Part shown: one piece after another, positions 15,141 to 20,510 of the stretch | Numbering within the stretch: position 1 is the first letter of the stretch | Layout: every line of letters begins with the position of its first letter | From: a virus | Reading direction: 5' to 3' (one strand) | Virus record (IMG/VR): IMGVR_UViG_3300025759_000905 | Location: 1-20,510 of that record | DNA: 20,510 nt | Translations under genes and position numbers: made by a program | Notes under the pieces: generated by a model | The model's input: only the letters and a program-made list of their open reading frames with translations | What the model was told of the DNA's origin: nothing | Database searches by the model: none

Positions 15141-15721
15141 TTATTATATTTGAGAAAGCTCTGTATTTCACCTTTTGCTGGGGGCTGATTTGCACCCGAG
15201 GCAATTTTAGTAGAATCTCTTGCATCATTCACATCAATGTCAGCACTTTCACCTTCTTTAATAGTGGCCTCTATTTTGTAAAGACCATTTGGATTATCTA
15301 CGACATTTAATTCTAGAACATAAGACTTACCTTCTTCGAATCCATCTGTTTCTTCAAATTCTGTGTGAGGAGTTGTTGGTGTTTTACCAAAGGTTCCGCC
15401 GTACTTGAGAAGACGATATGTTTTACTTTCGTTCGCATTTAAATCAATAGAGTTATCGAAAGGAAAATCAAGACCAGTTGAGTTTAACTTTGATCTCATG
15501 AGGTTGATTGCACCTCTAGGATCTAGATACTCTTTCTGAGTAAATGCATTTACGAATGCATTGAGCCTTTTCAGTTGCGAGGGGTTTTCGGTGTATTGAA
15601 TACCATAATCGCTGACAGCACTTCTTCCCTTTGTCATTGGGTTTCCGCCGTCTGCGAATCCACCACCGAGTGTTGCTTCGCTTTCCTTGATTGTTTTTCT
15701 AATTTCTCTGTAGGTTTTCAT
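15137..15721 (-). CDS. Putative virion structural protein
   Basis: 194 residues with AGGAG 8 nt before the ATG at 15721. No membrane segments or catalytic motif. The first 90 residues are polar and helical, including 'LKRLNAFVNAFTQKEYLDP' and 'RGAINLMRSKLNSTGLDFP', a pattern similar to uncharacterised proteins of marine T4-like phages where it is often listed among virion proteins (from memory). The C-terminal half is beta-like ('SYVLELNVVDNPNGLYKIEA') and rich in Asp and Glu. Position between other late-type genes supports a structural or assembly role; no further assignment can be made. Confidence 0.65.
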   Translation of the reverse strand: MKTYREIRKTIKESEATLGGGFADGGNPMTKGRSAVSDYGIQYTENPSQLKRLNAFVNAFTQKEYLDPRGAINLMRSKLNSTGLDFPFDNSIDLNANESKTYRLLKYGGTFGKTPTTPHTEFEETDGFEEGKSYVLELNVVDNPNGLYKIEATIKEGESADIDVNDARDSTKIASGANQPPAKGEIQSFLKYNK

Positions 15722-15740
15722 TTGAGTCTCCTAACTCTAT

Positions 15741-16385
15741 TTAGCCTTTTTTCCAGCCACCGCCGCGCTTTTTGTACCATTTTGCAGCCCATCCGTTAGC
15801 ATATGCCGAGGGATAAACTTTAAATTTACTTTTTGCGAGTGTCTTTGCTCTTGACCAAAGGGATGGATTGGTTGGTGTGTTCTTTTCAAGAATTAGATCT
15901 CCTTCGGGATCGAAGGAATCTTTTAGGGTTGCGCCATTTGTTTTAGCGTTGTATTTGTAATCAGATGGTTTTTTGCCAGATTTTTTCGCTGCGCGATCTT
16001 TCGCTCTACCAGCGGCCCCCATTTGTTCTCTTTTTTTACCATGCTTCGTGAGTTCTCTTGTTCCTGACTTGAGGGAACCATGCTTTTGTAATTGTGATGT
16101 TGCAGTTGCATGTGCTTTGTTTTCGGGCATACCTTTAGCCATCAGTTGGGAAACGAGACGATCGTAGAGTTTACCCTCATTTAGATCATCTGTCCTTACA
16201 TTATACTTTTGATCGTTTCTCACATAAATTTCATGAACATTATCAGCAGAGTCAGAAAATGATATTAGTTTCACATTCTCTGTTACATCAATGATGGATT
16301 CTACTTTTTCAGCATAACCATGATGCTTTATTACAATTGATCCTTCTTTGAGATCTTTTGCTTTTACTTCTTTATATTTTCTCAT
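15741..16385 (-). CDS. Basic two-part phage protein with GAAGRAKDRAAK motif
   Basis: 214 residues. An N-terminal beta-like domain (1-65) precedes a very basic central segment: 'KLYDRLVSQLMAKGM' (72-86), 'HGSLKSGTRELTKHGKKRE' (102-120), 'MGAAGRAKDRAAKKSGK' (122-138), 'DYKYNAKTN' (142-150). This segment is common in marine phage proteins and is likely to bind nucleic acid or be packaged in virions (inference). The C-terminus ('NPSLWSRAKTLAKSKF', 'YPSAYANGWAAKWYKKRGGG', 173-210) is a second recurring small domain of unknown function. TAATG overlap with the upstream gene and AGGAAAAGAAAG upstream support the start. The net charge is strongly positive. Confidence 0.7.
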   Translation of the reverse strand: MRKYKEVKAKDLKEGSIVIKHHGYAEKVESIIDVTENVKLISFSDSADNVHEIYVRNDQKYNVRTDDLNEGKLYDRLVSQLMAKGMPENKAHATATSQLQKHGSLKSGTRELTKHGKKREQMGAAGRAKDRAAKKSGKKPSDYKYNAKTNGATLKDSFDPEGDLILEKNTPTNPSLWSRAKTLAKSKFKVYPSAYANGWAAKWYKKRGGGWKKG

Positions 16386-16705
16386 TACTTTCTTTTCCTG
16401 TGAGTAACGACATGTGGTTTTTTATCTGGGTTGTCTGCTTTTGTTCTTTCGACTTTTCTTTTGGATGACGAAGCAGACTTCTTTTGTTTATCAGACATCT
16501 CTCCAGATGTTTGTGGTGTTTTAGAGGAAACTCTTCTCGAAGGACGACATTTAGGATATGCCTTGTTGAAATCACCCTTAGATCTTTTCTTTGCAGATGC
16601 ACCGCATTCTGGGTGTTTTCCAGATGAATCTTTTCTGGAAATGTCCACCCATTTTTCCTTAAACCATCGTCTAAGATCTTCTTTTATTTGATCTTTATCC
16701 ACCAT
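16385..16705 (-). CDS. Small very basic phage protein with conserved Cys/Trp motif
   Basis: 106 residues. The N-terminal 'LRRWFKEKWVDISRKD' (11-26) is followed by 'GKHPECGAS' (29-37) and 'YPKCRPSRRVSSKTPQT' (50-66), then a Lys/Arg/Ser tail. The order W-x-x-W-V-D-x-S-R-K, CG, YPKCRPS-x-x-V-S-x-K-TP is familiar from uncharacterised proteins of marine T4-like phages. The tail suggests nucleic-acid binding; the two cysteines might bind metal. Function unknown. It overlaps the upstream membrane-protein gene by 11 nt and the downstream gene by 1 nt. Confidence 0.7.
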   Translation of the reverse strand: MVDKDQIKEDLRRWFKEKWVDISRKDSSGKHPECGASAKKRSKGDFNKAYPKCRPSRRVSSKTPQTSGEMSDKQKKSASSSKRKVERTKADNPDKKPHVVTHRKRK

Positions 16706-16964
16706 TTTGCTCTAACGACTTTCTTATCCAAAGTAGATCAGTTTTTATTTCTGCTAAATCTGTCATTAACGCTGCCCTAAATGTTTCACTGGTATCCAGT
16801 CTATTATCCAGTGAAATTAACTCTTTTTCGATGAAATCCAGTCTAGAGTTTGTCGAAGCGTCAGTTGCACTTACATACCAAACTGCGGATCCAAATGTAA
16901 TAAACCATCCAACAAGTAAGCTAACCATCGAAATTCCCAGTCCCTGTTTATGTTGTTCGGTCAT
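16695..16964 (-). CDS. Small membrane protein with coiled coil (possible inner-membrane spanin)
   Basis: 89 residues: a short polar N-terminus, one transmembrane helix (about 11-32, 'SMVSLLVGWFITFGSAVWYV'), then a long heptad-like helix (40-86) with regularly spaced Leu/Ile ('RLDFIEKELISLDNRLD', 'LAEIKTDLLWIRKSLE'). A single N-terminal anchor plus an extracytoplasmic coiled coil is the layout of inner-membrane spanins, and a lipoprotein gene lies at the end of the same block. However, the same shape is shared by many small phage membrane proteins, so this is a topology-based suggestion. The start overlaps the stop of the 859-residue protein as ATGA. Confidence 0.65.
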   Translation of the reverse strand: MTEQHKQGLGISMVSLLVGWFITFGSAVWYVSATDASTNSRLDFIEKELISLDNRLDTSETFRAALMTDLAEIKTDLLWIRKSLEQNGG

Positions 16965-19540
16965 TTTAATGAGTCTCTCTTTTTCTTGTGTTTAAATCCA
17001 ATAATGGACATATATGGTGTATCTTTAATATACCTATGTAGTAATTCGTCGGTTCCCATCTCTCCGGCCCCATGCTCTTCGGGGATATTTTGATGCTTTT
17101 CTCCCTTTCTGTGCTTATTGTCTGCTCGGTTTGATTTCACTGATCTTACTCTTAAATTTCCATCACCGTTATTTAGAGCATTGCCATCTTTGTGATCTAT
17201 ATCTTTCCCATCACCCTTTTTGGCTTTGCCTTTTTTGATCATTTTTCTTCTAGCGAGAACACGATTCGATCTTTTCTTTCTCTGTTTCGCTTTACCGTGA
17301 AACAGTCTGTACTCTCTCTTATAATCTCTCTTTGAAGGATCGTCTTGTTCTGCCAAAAATATTTCATTCACATCAATGTCATCGGTTATCTCTCCGCCTG
17401 TTACGGGTATTTTCTTTTCTTTACCGTTGACGGTAATTATGTTATATGAGCCAGCAGACATTGTTTCGCTCGTCATATCTCCACTAAGAGATGACTCAAT
17501 TCCACTCATTGCTTCGTGTGTGAGCAAATCGGGATTCTGGGAATAAAACATACTGAGTTTGTCTGGGGTGAAGATATAGTCGCTGCTTCCTTTGATATCT
17601 ACTGCTTCTGTCACTCTTTCAATTTTATTTCCTTTAAGTTCAAATCTAAATGTTGGTTGTGTTATTCTTTTTCGAGATTTTGCTCGAATACCAACTACCG
17701 TTTTATCTTTGAGACTGTCAATAAACTCTCCGTCAGATTCACCTATTTCTGTGAACCCGTCTGGGAAAAGAAGATGAGTGGCGGCCGCCGCTTCATTGTC
17801 TCCGAACTTCATTCTTCCAGTAAGTGCTTCATGAATTAGGGCTCTCTTGAAGTCTTCATTCTTATCAAGATATTTGATTAGATTCTTCTGAATTGTAGGG
17901 GTTACCTTTTCCCTATGAATCCCCCAATTATACTCGTCTTTGATTTCTCCATTGTCATCTAGCATTTCTTCGAACCAAGGCTTACCCGCGTGTCTCATTT
18001 TTGCTTCTTCGAGATTGTTTGGATCAATCATTTTTGTGGGCATTTTTGACAATGCCTTTGTTATAGAATTCAGTGCATTTTGAGTGAACTTTGCATCTTT
18101 TGTGGTTAGATTGGAAGCGATTGCAGCAAGAGCCTCTGCTGATTTCTTTGAACTTTCAGATGACAGTTGAATCTGTCCATCCATTTTTACGCTTATTCGG
18201 TTATCACCGGCAACAATATCTGTTTTTGGTTCAGGATCTCCCGCGATTCCAAGTTCACTGCTGTGTTTAAGATCTGCTCTTAGTTCCTGTGGAATATTTT
18301 TCATTGTTTTCTTTGCAAGATCAAACGAGTCTTTCGAGAAAGACATGAGATTGTTGTTAGTCATCGTATCTCTTTGACTTATCTGCTCGTCACTAAATCC
18401 TGCTGACTTGAGTCCGGTATAGATCAGCGCCCATTCAAACTGAACACCTTTACTCTGTGTAAGAGGTTTAGTTGGTCTTGGGTATGAAATCGCATCTAAA
18501 CTAATTGGTGATCCCATAGGCATTGATAAATCTAATGCTTCTGCGCCTGCTTGATCTGCTGCTGCTTGCACATCAGCGTCGTCAACTTCCGCAGCGGGAT
18601 CTCTTCCGGTTTCCGCTTGGGATGCTACATCAGATCCTGCAACACCTCCTGTGTCTGGTTTAGCCTGTCCCTCTGGTTCTTCCGCACTAATCTCTGCTGA
18701 AAGATCCCCAAACACTTGAATTGATGTTGGTGTCTGCTTGAACTCACCTTTTTTGATGTGATTCATAACATCAGTAATGGTTGGTTTTTGTTTATCTACT
18801 CCGCCCTTGAGAACAACATCATCATCGGGATCAGGACGAACAACTACCTCTACCTTGTTCTGTTTTCTCTTGCGAATAAGATAAAGATCTGGACGGAGAT
18901 ATTTTGCTGCTTCGTCTAGGAGTGTTTGTTCTCCGAGGAATGCAAGGAACTCTTGTTCATCGAACCATTCGACGCTTTCGTTAGCGGTGTTCAGGTGATG
19001 ATGAACTGTATTCATCATCTCTGTTGCGGCCGCCCGGTTGATGTGTCTTGGCATGTGAGTTCTAAACTTGTTGATATTCTTTTCATTTGCCGCTGCTCTT
19101 ACTTTGGTGGCAGATGTGCCTTCGACTCCTTCTGAGTCTGGATCTCTGTGTCCTGCATTTACGACATTAACTTTGATGCCAACTGCACTTGCTATTTTTC
19201 CAGCCCTGGCTGACATTTCTTCGTGTCTGTCTCCACCTACCACGAGATGTGCATGACTGTAACCTTTTTTCTTTGCATGTTCAAACGCATGTCCCATGTG
19301 ACGAATACTGTCATCCGAGACAACATTTGCATTAGGTAATATCTTTTTTGCCATTCCGTGTTTCACATCAGGTGGAAGAGGATTTTTTTCTCCGCCGTGA
19401 GATTGACTAAGGATAACCGCGTGATCACCACCCACTTTTCTTGCATGTGATATTACTGCATCTGCTAGTTTCGCATGTCCGGCGTGTGGTGGGTTCATTC
19501 TACCGAATGAAAATACAAAGTGTCGTTCTTTTTTAGGCAT
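16961..19540 (-). CDS. 859-residue fusion: nucleotidyltransferase-like, putative PD-(D/E)XK-like and HNH domains
   Basis: N-terminus (1-150) is a cytidylyltransferase/NMNAT-like Rossmann domain: 'SFGRMNPPHAGH' (11-22, the HxGH nucleotide site), 'VVGGDRHEE' (100-108) and 'GTSATKVR' (141-148, equivalent to the ISSTxxR motif). A low-complexity Ala/Asp/Glu/Pro linker (280-340) follows. The middle part has 'GVQFEWALIY' (Glu369) and 'PKTDIVAGDNRISVK' (Asp441, Lys452), an arrangement resembling a PD-(D/E)XK core with Ser-x-Lys instead of Glu-x-Lys (inference). 'EALTGRMKFG' (571-580) is a block I recall from marine phage proteins of unknown role. The C-terminus has an HNH_3-like unit 'KDIDHKDGNALNN' (779-791) with 'NLRVRSVKSNRADN', preceded by basic residues (740-775). 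It heads the minus-strand late-type block, with GGAG at 19552-19549. Size and place suggest a virion-associated or DNA-processing protein; the substrate is unknown. Confidence 0.8.
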   Translation of the reverse strand: MPKKERHFVFSFGRMNPPHAGHAKLADAVISHARKVGGDHAVILSQSHGGEKNPLPPDVKHGMAKKILPNANVVSDDSIRHMGHAFEHAKKKGYSHAHLVVGGDRHEEMSARAGKIASAVGIKVNVVNAGHRDPDSEGVEGTSATKVRAAANEKNINKFRTHMPRHINRAAATEMMNTVHHHLNTANESVEWFDEQEFLAFLGEQTLLDEAAKYLRPDLYLIRKRKQNKVEVVVRPDPDDDVVLKGGVDKQKPTITDVMNHIKKGEFKQTPTSIQVFGDLSAEISAEEPEGQAKPDTGGVAGSDVASQAETGRDPAAEVDDADVQAAADQAGAEALDLSMPMGSPISLDAISYPRPTKPLTQSKGVQFEWALIYTGLKSAGFSDEQISQRDTMTNNNLMSFSKDSFDLAKKTMKNIPQELRADLKHSSELGIAGDPEPKTDIVAGDNRISVKMDGQIQLSSESSKKSAEALAAIASNLTTKDAKFTQNALNSITKALSKMPTKMIDPNNLEEAKMRHAGKPWFEEMLDDNGEIKDEYNWGIHREKVTPTIQKNLIKYLDKNEDFKRALIHEALTGRMKFGDNEAAAATHLLFPDGFTEIGESDGEFIDSLKDKTVVGIRAKSRKRITQPTFRFELKGNKIERVTEAVDIKGSSDYIFTPDKLSMFYSQNPDLLTHEAMSGIESSLSGDMTSETMSAGSYNIITVNGKEKKIPVTGGEITDDIDVNEIFLAEQDDPSKRDYKREYRLFHGKAKQRKKRSNRVLARRKMIKKGKAKKGDGKDIDHKDGNALNNGDGNLRVRSVKSNRADNKHRKGEKHQNIPEEHGAGEMGTDELLHRYIKDTPYMSIIGFKHKKKRDSLK

Positions 19541-19556
19541 ATGAATATCTCCACTT

Positions 19557-19564
19557 TATTTATA
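19557..19564 (-). promoter_or_regulatory. T4-type late promoter-like box
   Basis: The minus strand reads TATAAATA, the exact T4 late-promoter consensus, at the only sizeable gap upstream of the eight-gene minus block. I found no second exact copy in the window by eye. It directly follows the T-run of the terminator. Expected initiation, about 6 nt downstream near 19551, would place the ribosome site GGAG (19552-19549) almost at the transcript start, which is unusually tight and lowers confidence. Confidence 0.5.
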
Positions 19565-19593
19565 AAAAAACAGGGGAGCGAATGCTCCCCTGT
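19564..19593 (-). terminator. Rho-independent terminator, minus direction
   Basis: A perfect 10-bp stem, 19593-19584 with 19579-19570, with loop ATTC (minus strand) is followed by a run of seven T (19570-19564). It would end transcripts of the exonuclease and NUMOD-like genes before the late-type block begins. Confidence 0.88.
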
Positions 19594-19648
19594 CGGGTCC
19601 GTTGGAGTTTGCTGCGTTTGGATCACCTCCTGACTTATGTCTGGACCC
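19564..19648 (-). ncRNA. Candidate structured RNA carrying an extended Shine-Dalgarno sequence
   Basis: On the minus strand this 85-nt segment starts with GGGTCC (19648-19643), which can pair with GGACCC (19600-19595) plus one wobble pair. The loop between them contains AGGAGGTGATCC (19631-19620), complementary to the last bases of bacterial 16S rRNA. It ends in the terminator hairpin. TATATAAG immediately upstream (19658-19651) could be a -10 element, though no good -35 is seen. No properly spaced start codon follows the Shine-Dalgarno sequence; a GTG overlapping it would open 23 codons running through the terminator. A small RNA, a leader or a processed 3' end are all possible. The opposite strand instead resembles the 16S 3' end itself. 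Confidence 0.4.
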
Positions 19649-19651
19649 AAC

Positions 19652-19993
19652 TTATATAGTAATCTTTTTCTCTACAAACCGAAAATTTTTGTGATGATTT
19701 CTTTTTCCGGAGATTACTTCATAAATTGCGGACTTATTCAGGGATTTTTCCCTACAAAAACGCATCATATTGTTTACTTCCACTAATACACCGTCTGGAT
19801 CAGTGAAAATGTAGGTATATTTTTCTTGTTTTTTTGTTTCTGTTTCTTTGTTCCATACCCATATTTCATTTATTTTCTTAAATTCACCGTTGTGTAAATT
19901 ACAAAATCTTTTCCTCCACATAGAACTTTGTGCATCTTCGTTCATTTTCACCCATGTGGGTGTGTTTTGTTTATTTACATGATCAACATTCAT
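19652..19993 (-). CDS. NUMOD-like small DNA-binding protein
   Basis: 113 residues. The C-terminal half (about 60-108) reads 'YIFTDPDGVLVEVNNMMRFC', then 'LNKSAIYEVISGKRNHHKNF'. This pattern (F-x-D-P-x-G, a V-x-N-x-x-x-F-C-R-E helix, then a helix ending S/A-G-K-x-x-x-H-K) I associate with the small helix-turn-helix modules found with HNH and GIY-YIG homing endonucleases. The N-terminal half ('SMWRKRFCNLHNGEFKKI') is charged and unrecognised. No nuclease motif is present in this protein, so it may be a stand-alone DNA-binding fragment. The start overlaps the exonuclease stop as ATGA. A terminator lies 59 nt beyond its stop. Confidence 0.65.
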   Translation of the reverse strand: MNVDHVNKQNTPTWVKMNEDAQSSMWRKRFCNLHNGEFKKINEIWVWNKETETKKQEKYTYIFTDPDGVLVEVNNMMRFCREKSLNKSAIYEVISGKRNHHKNFRFVEKKITI

Positions 19994-20510
19994 TTGTTTT
20001 CTCTCTTATAATTTTGTATGGTTTTAAACAGAGGTTTTACCCAATTGATCGGCGAATCAGAAAAAACTTGAATTTCTCCAGACTCACATGAAACTAAAAT
20101 TTTAAATTTATTTATTTCCTCTCCTGTCATGTCTTGCCACATAAGAGAGTACGCAGTCGCTTGCATCATGTAGTTATCGACTTGTCTGGCATCTTTACTT
20201 CGAGTTGATCCCTTAAAGTCAATGATTGCAAGTTCATTTGCATGTTCTGCAATACAATCGACACGCCCTGCTAAACCTATCTTAGTACTCCACAAGGGAA
20301 CTTCTAACGCTCTTATGTTATCAATTCTATCGAGTTCTGGTTTTAGTTGTATAAACAAATCACATTCGTTTGGGGGTAGATCTTGAAGAACAATCTTTTT
20401 GTTATTCAGATAGTCTTCGATGACGGAGTGCAGTTTGTTGCCTCTCGAACATACTCTAACAGATTCTCTTGGGTTCTTCTTTCGCCACTGAGCAAAAAAC
20501 TTTCTTTTTT
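19990..20510 (-). CDS. PD-(D/E)XK exonuclease (RecB/Cas4-like), 5' end outside the window
   Basis: The reading frame is open to the right edge, so the gene is partial; the first start-like codon inside (TTG at 20358) is not the true start. Upstream of it the frame reads 'SRGNKLHSVIEDYLNN' (about 20401-20448), the helix with His and Glu that opens this nuclease fold. Then come 'GLAGRVDCIAE' with the metal-binding Asp (20259-20257) and 'LAIIDFKGS' with Asp-x-Lys (codons from about 20220), followed by 'QATAYSLMW' (the Q-x-x-x-Y helix). Together these are the RecB/Cas4/lambda-exonuclease-type motifs. Likely a DNA exonuclease for recombination or host DNA breakdown. It is translationally coupled to the NUMOD-like gene. 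Confidence 0.85.
   Translation of the reverse strand, partial: KRKFFAQWRKKNPRESVRVCSRGNKLHSVIEDYLNNKKIVLQDLPPNECDLFIQLKPELDRIDNIRALEVPLWSTKIGLAGRVDCIAEHANELAIIDFKGSTRSKDARQVDNYMMQATAYSLMWQDMTGEEINKFKILVSCESGEIQVFSDSPINWVKPLFKTIQNYKRENK

Noticed and set aside
19564-19629. A 23-codon peptide from the GTG overlapping the long Shine-Dalgarno sequence.
   Set aside because: The start codon lies within the Shine-Dalgarno core, with no spacing, and the frame runs through the terminator hairpin.
19595-19648. A tRNA or tRNA-like gene in the structured intergenic segment.
   Set aside because: The closing stem encloses a span of only 54 nt, with no T-arm or anticodon-arm pattern on either strand.
1-20510. 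CRISPR arrays, insertion sequences, integrase/attachment sites and frameshifted genes.
   Set aside because: No regularly spaced repeats, transposase or integrase motifs, or adjacent frames of one broken gene were seen on reading through the window; the 16S-like word is too short to call an attachment site.

Overview
The window reads as a piece of a tailed double-stranded DNA phage of the T4 superfamily (myovirus-like), probably marine and with a Gram-negative host. The basis is a T4-type replication set: a family B polymerase like gp43, a UvsX-type recombinase, a gp41-type helicase and a gp61-type primase. Alongside it are a nucleotide-supply set (dUTPase, flavin-dependent thymidylate synthase, B12-dependent ribonucleotide reductase) and small proteins of a kind common in marine T4-like phages. 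No integrase, repressor, CRISPR array, insertion sequence or tRNA was seen. The host is not identified; an outer-membrane-type porin and a lipoprotein/spanin-like gene point to a host with two membranes.

Layout. Positions 2-1575 (+): the end of a tail-fibre-like structural gene, overlapped by a glycine-rich tail-tip-like gene. Positions 1578-11537 (+): a good sigma70-type promoter, then dut, a DUF1599/Nmad1-type gene, DNA polymerase, a small unknown gene, uvsX, helicase, primase, thyX and a class II ribonucleotide reductase, mostly packed with 1-11 nt overlaps or tiny gaps. Positions 11560-12859 (+): an unexpected envelope cassette, a porin-like beta-barrel with signal peptide plus a small cysteine-rich membrane protein, in visibly more GC-rich DNA than the polymerase region. 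Positions 12873-13532 (+): a dyad, a very strong hairpin and a RuvC-like nuclease. Positions 13521-19540 (-): eight coupled genes containing virion-type and lysis-type proteins, headed by an 859-residue multi-domain protein with a TATAAATA late-promoter-like box in front. Positions 19564-19648: a structured non-coding segment ending in a Rho-independent terminator (minus direction). Positions 19652-20510 (-): a NUMOD-like small gene and a PD-(D/E)XK exonuclease whose start lies outside the window.

How it works together. The plus-strand genes make and clean the dNTP pool (reductase, ThyX, dUTPase, Nmad1-like) and copy and recombine DNA. The minus-strand block looks late: virion-associated proteins and membrane proteins that fit a holin and spanins, but no endolysin is present here. 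The two blocks converge with a 12-nt tail-to-tail overlap.

The most unusual items are the phage-borne porin cassette and the intergenic segment at 19564-19648. Its plus strand matches the E. coli 16S rRNA 3' end, recalled from memory, at 19 of 20 bases including the whole anti-Shine-Dalgarno region; its minus strand therefore carries an exceptionally long Shine-Dalgarno sequence. A shorter copy of the same word lies at 12911-12921, beside the other strong hairpin.
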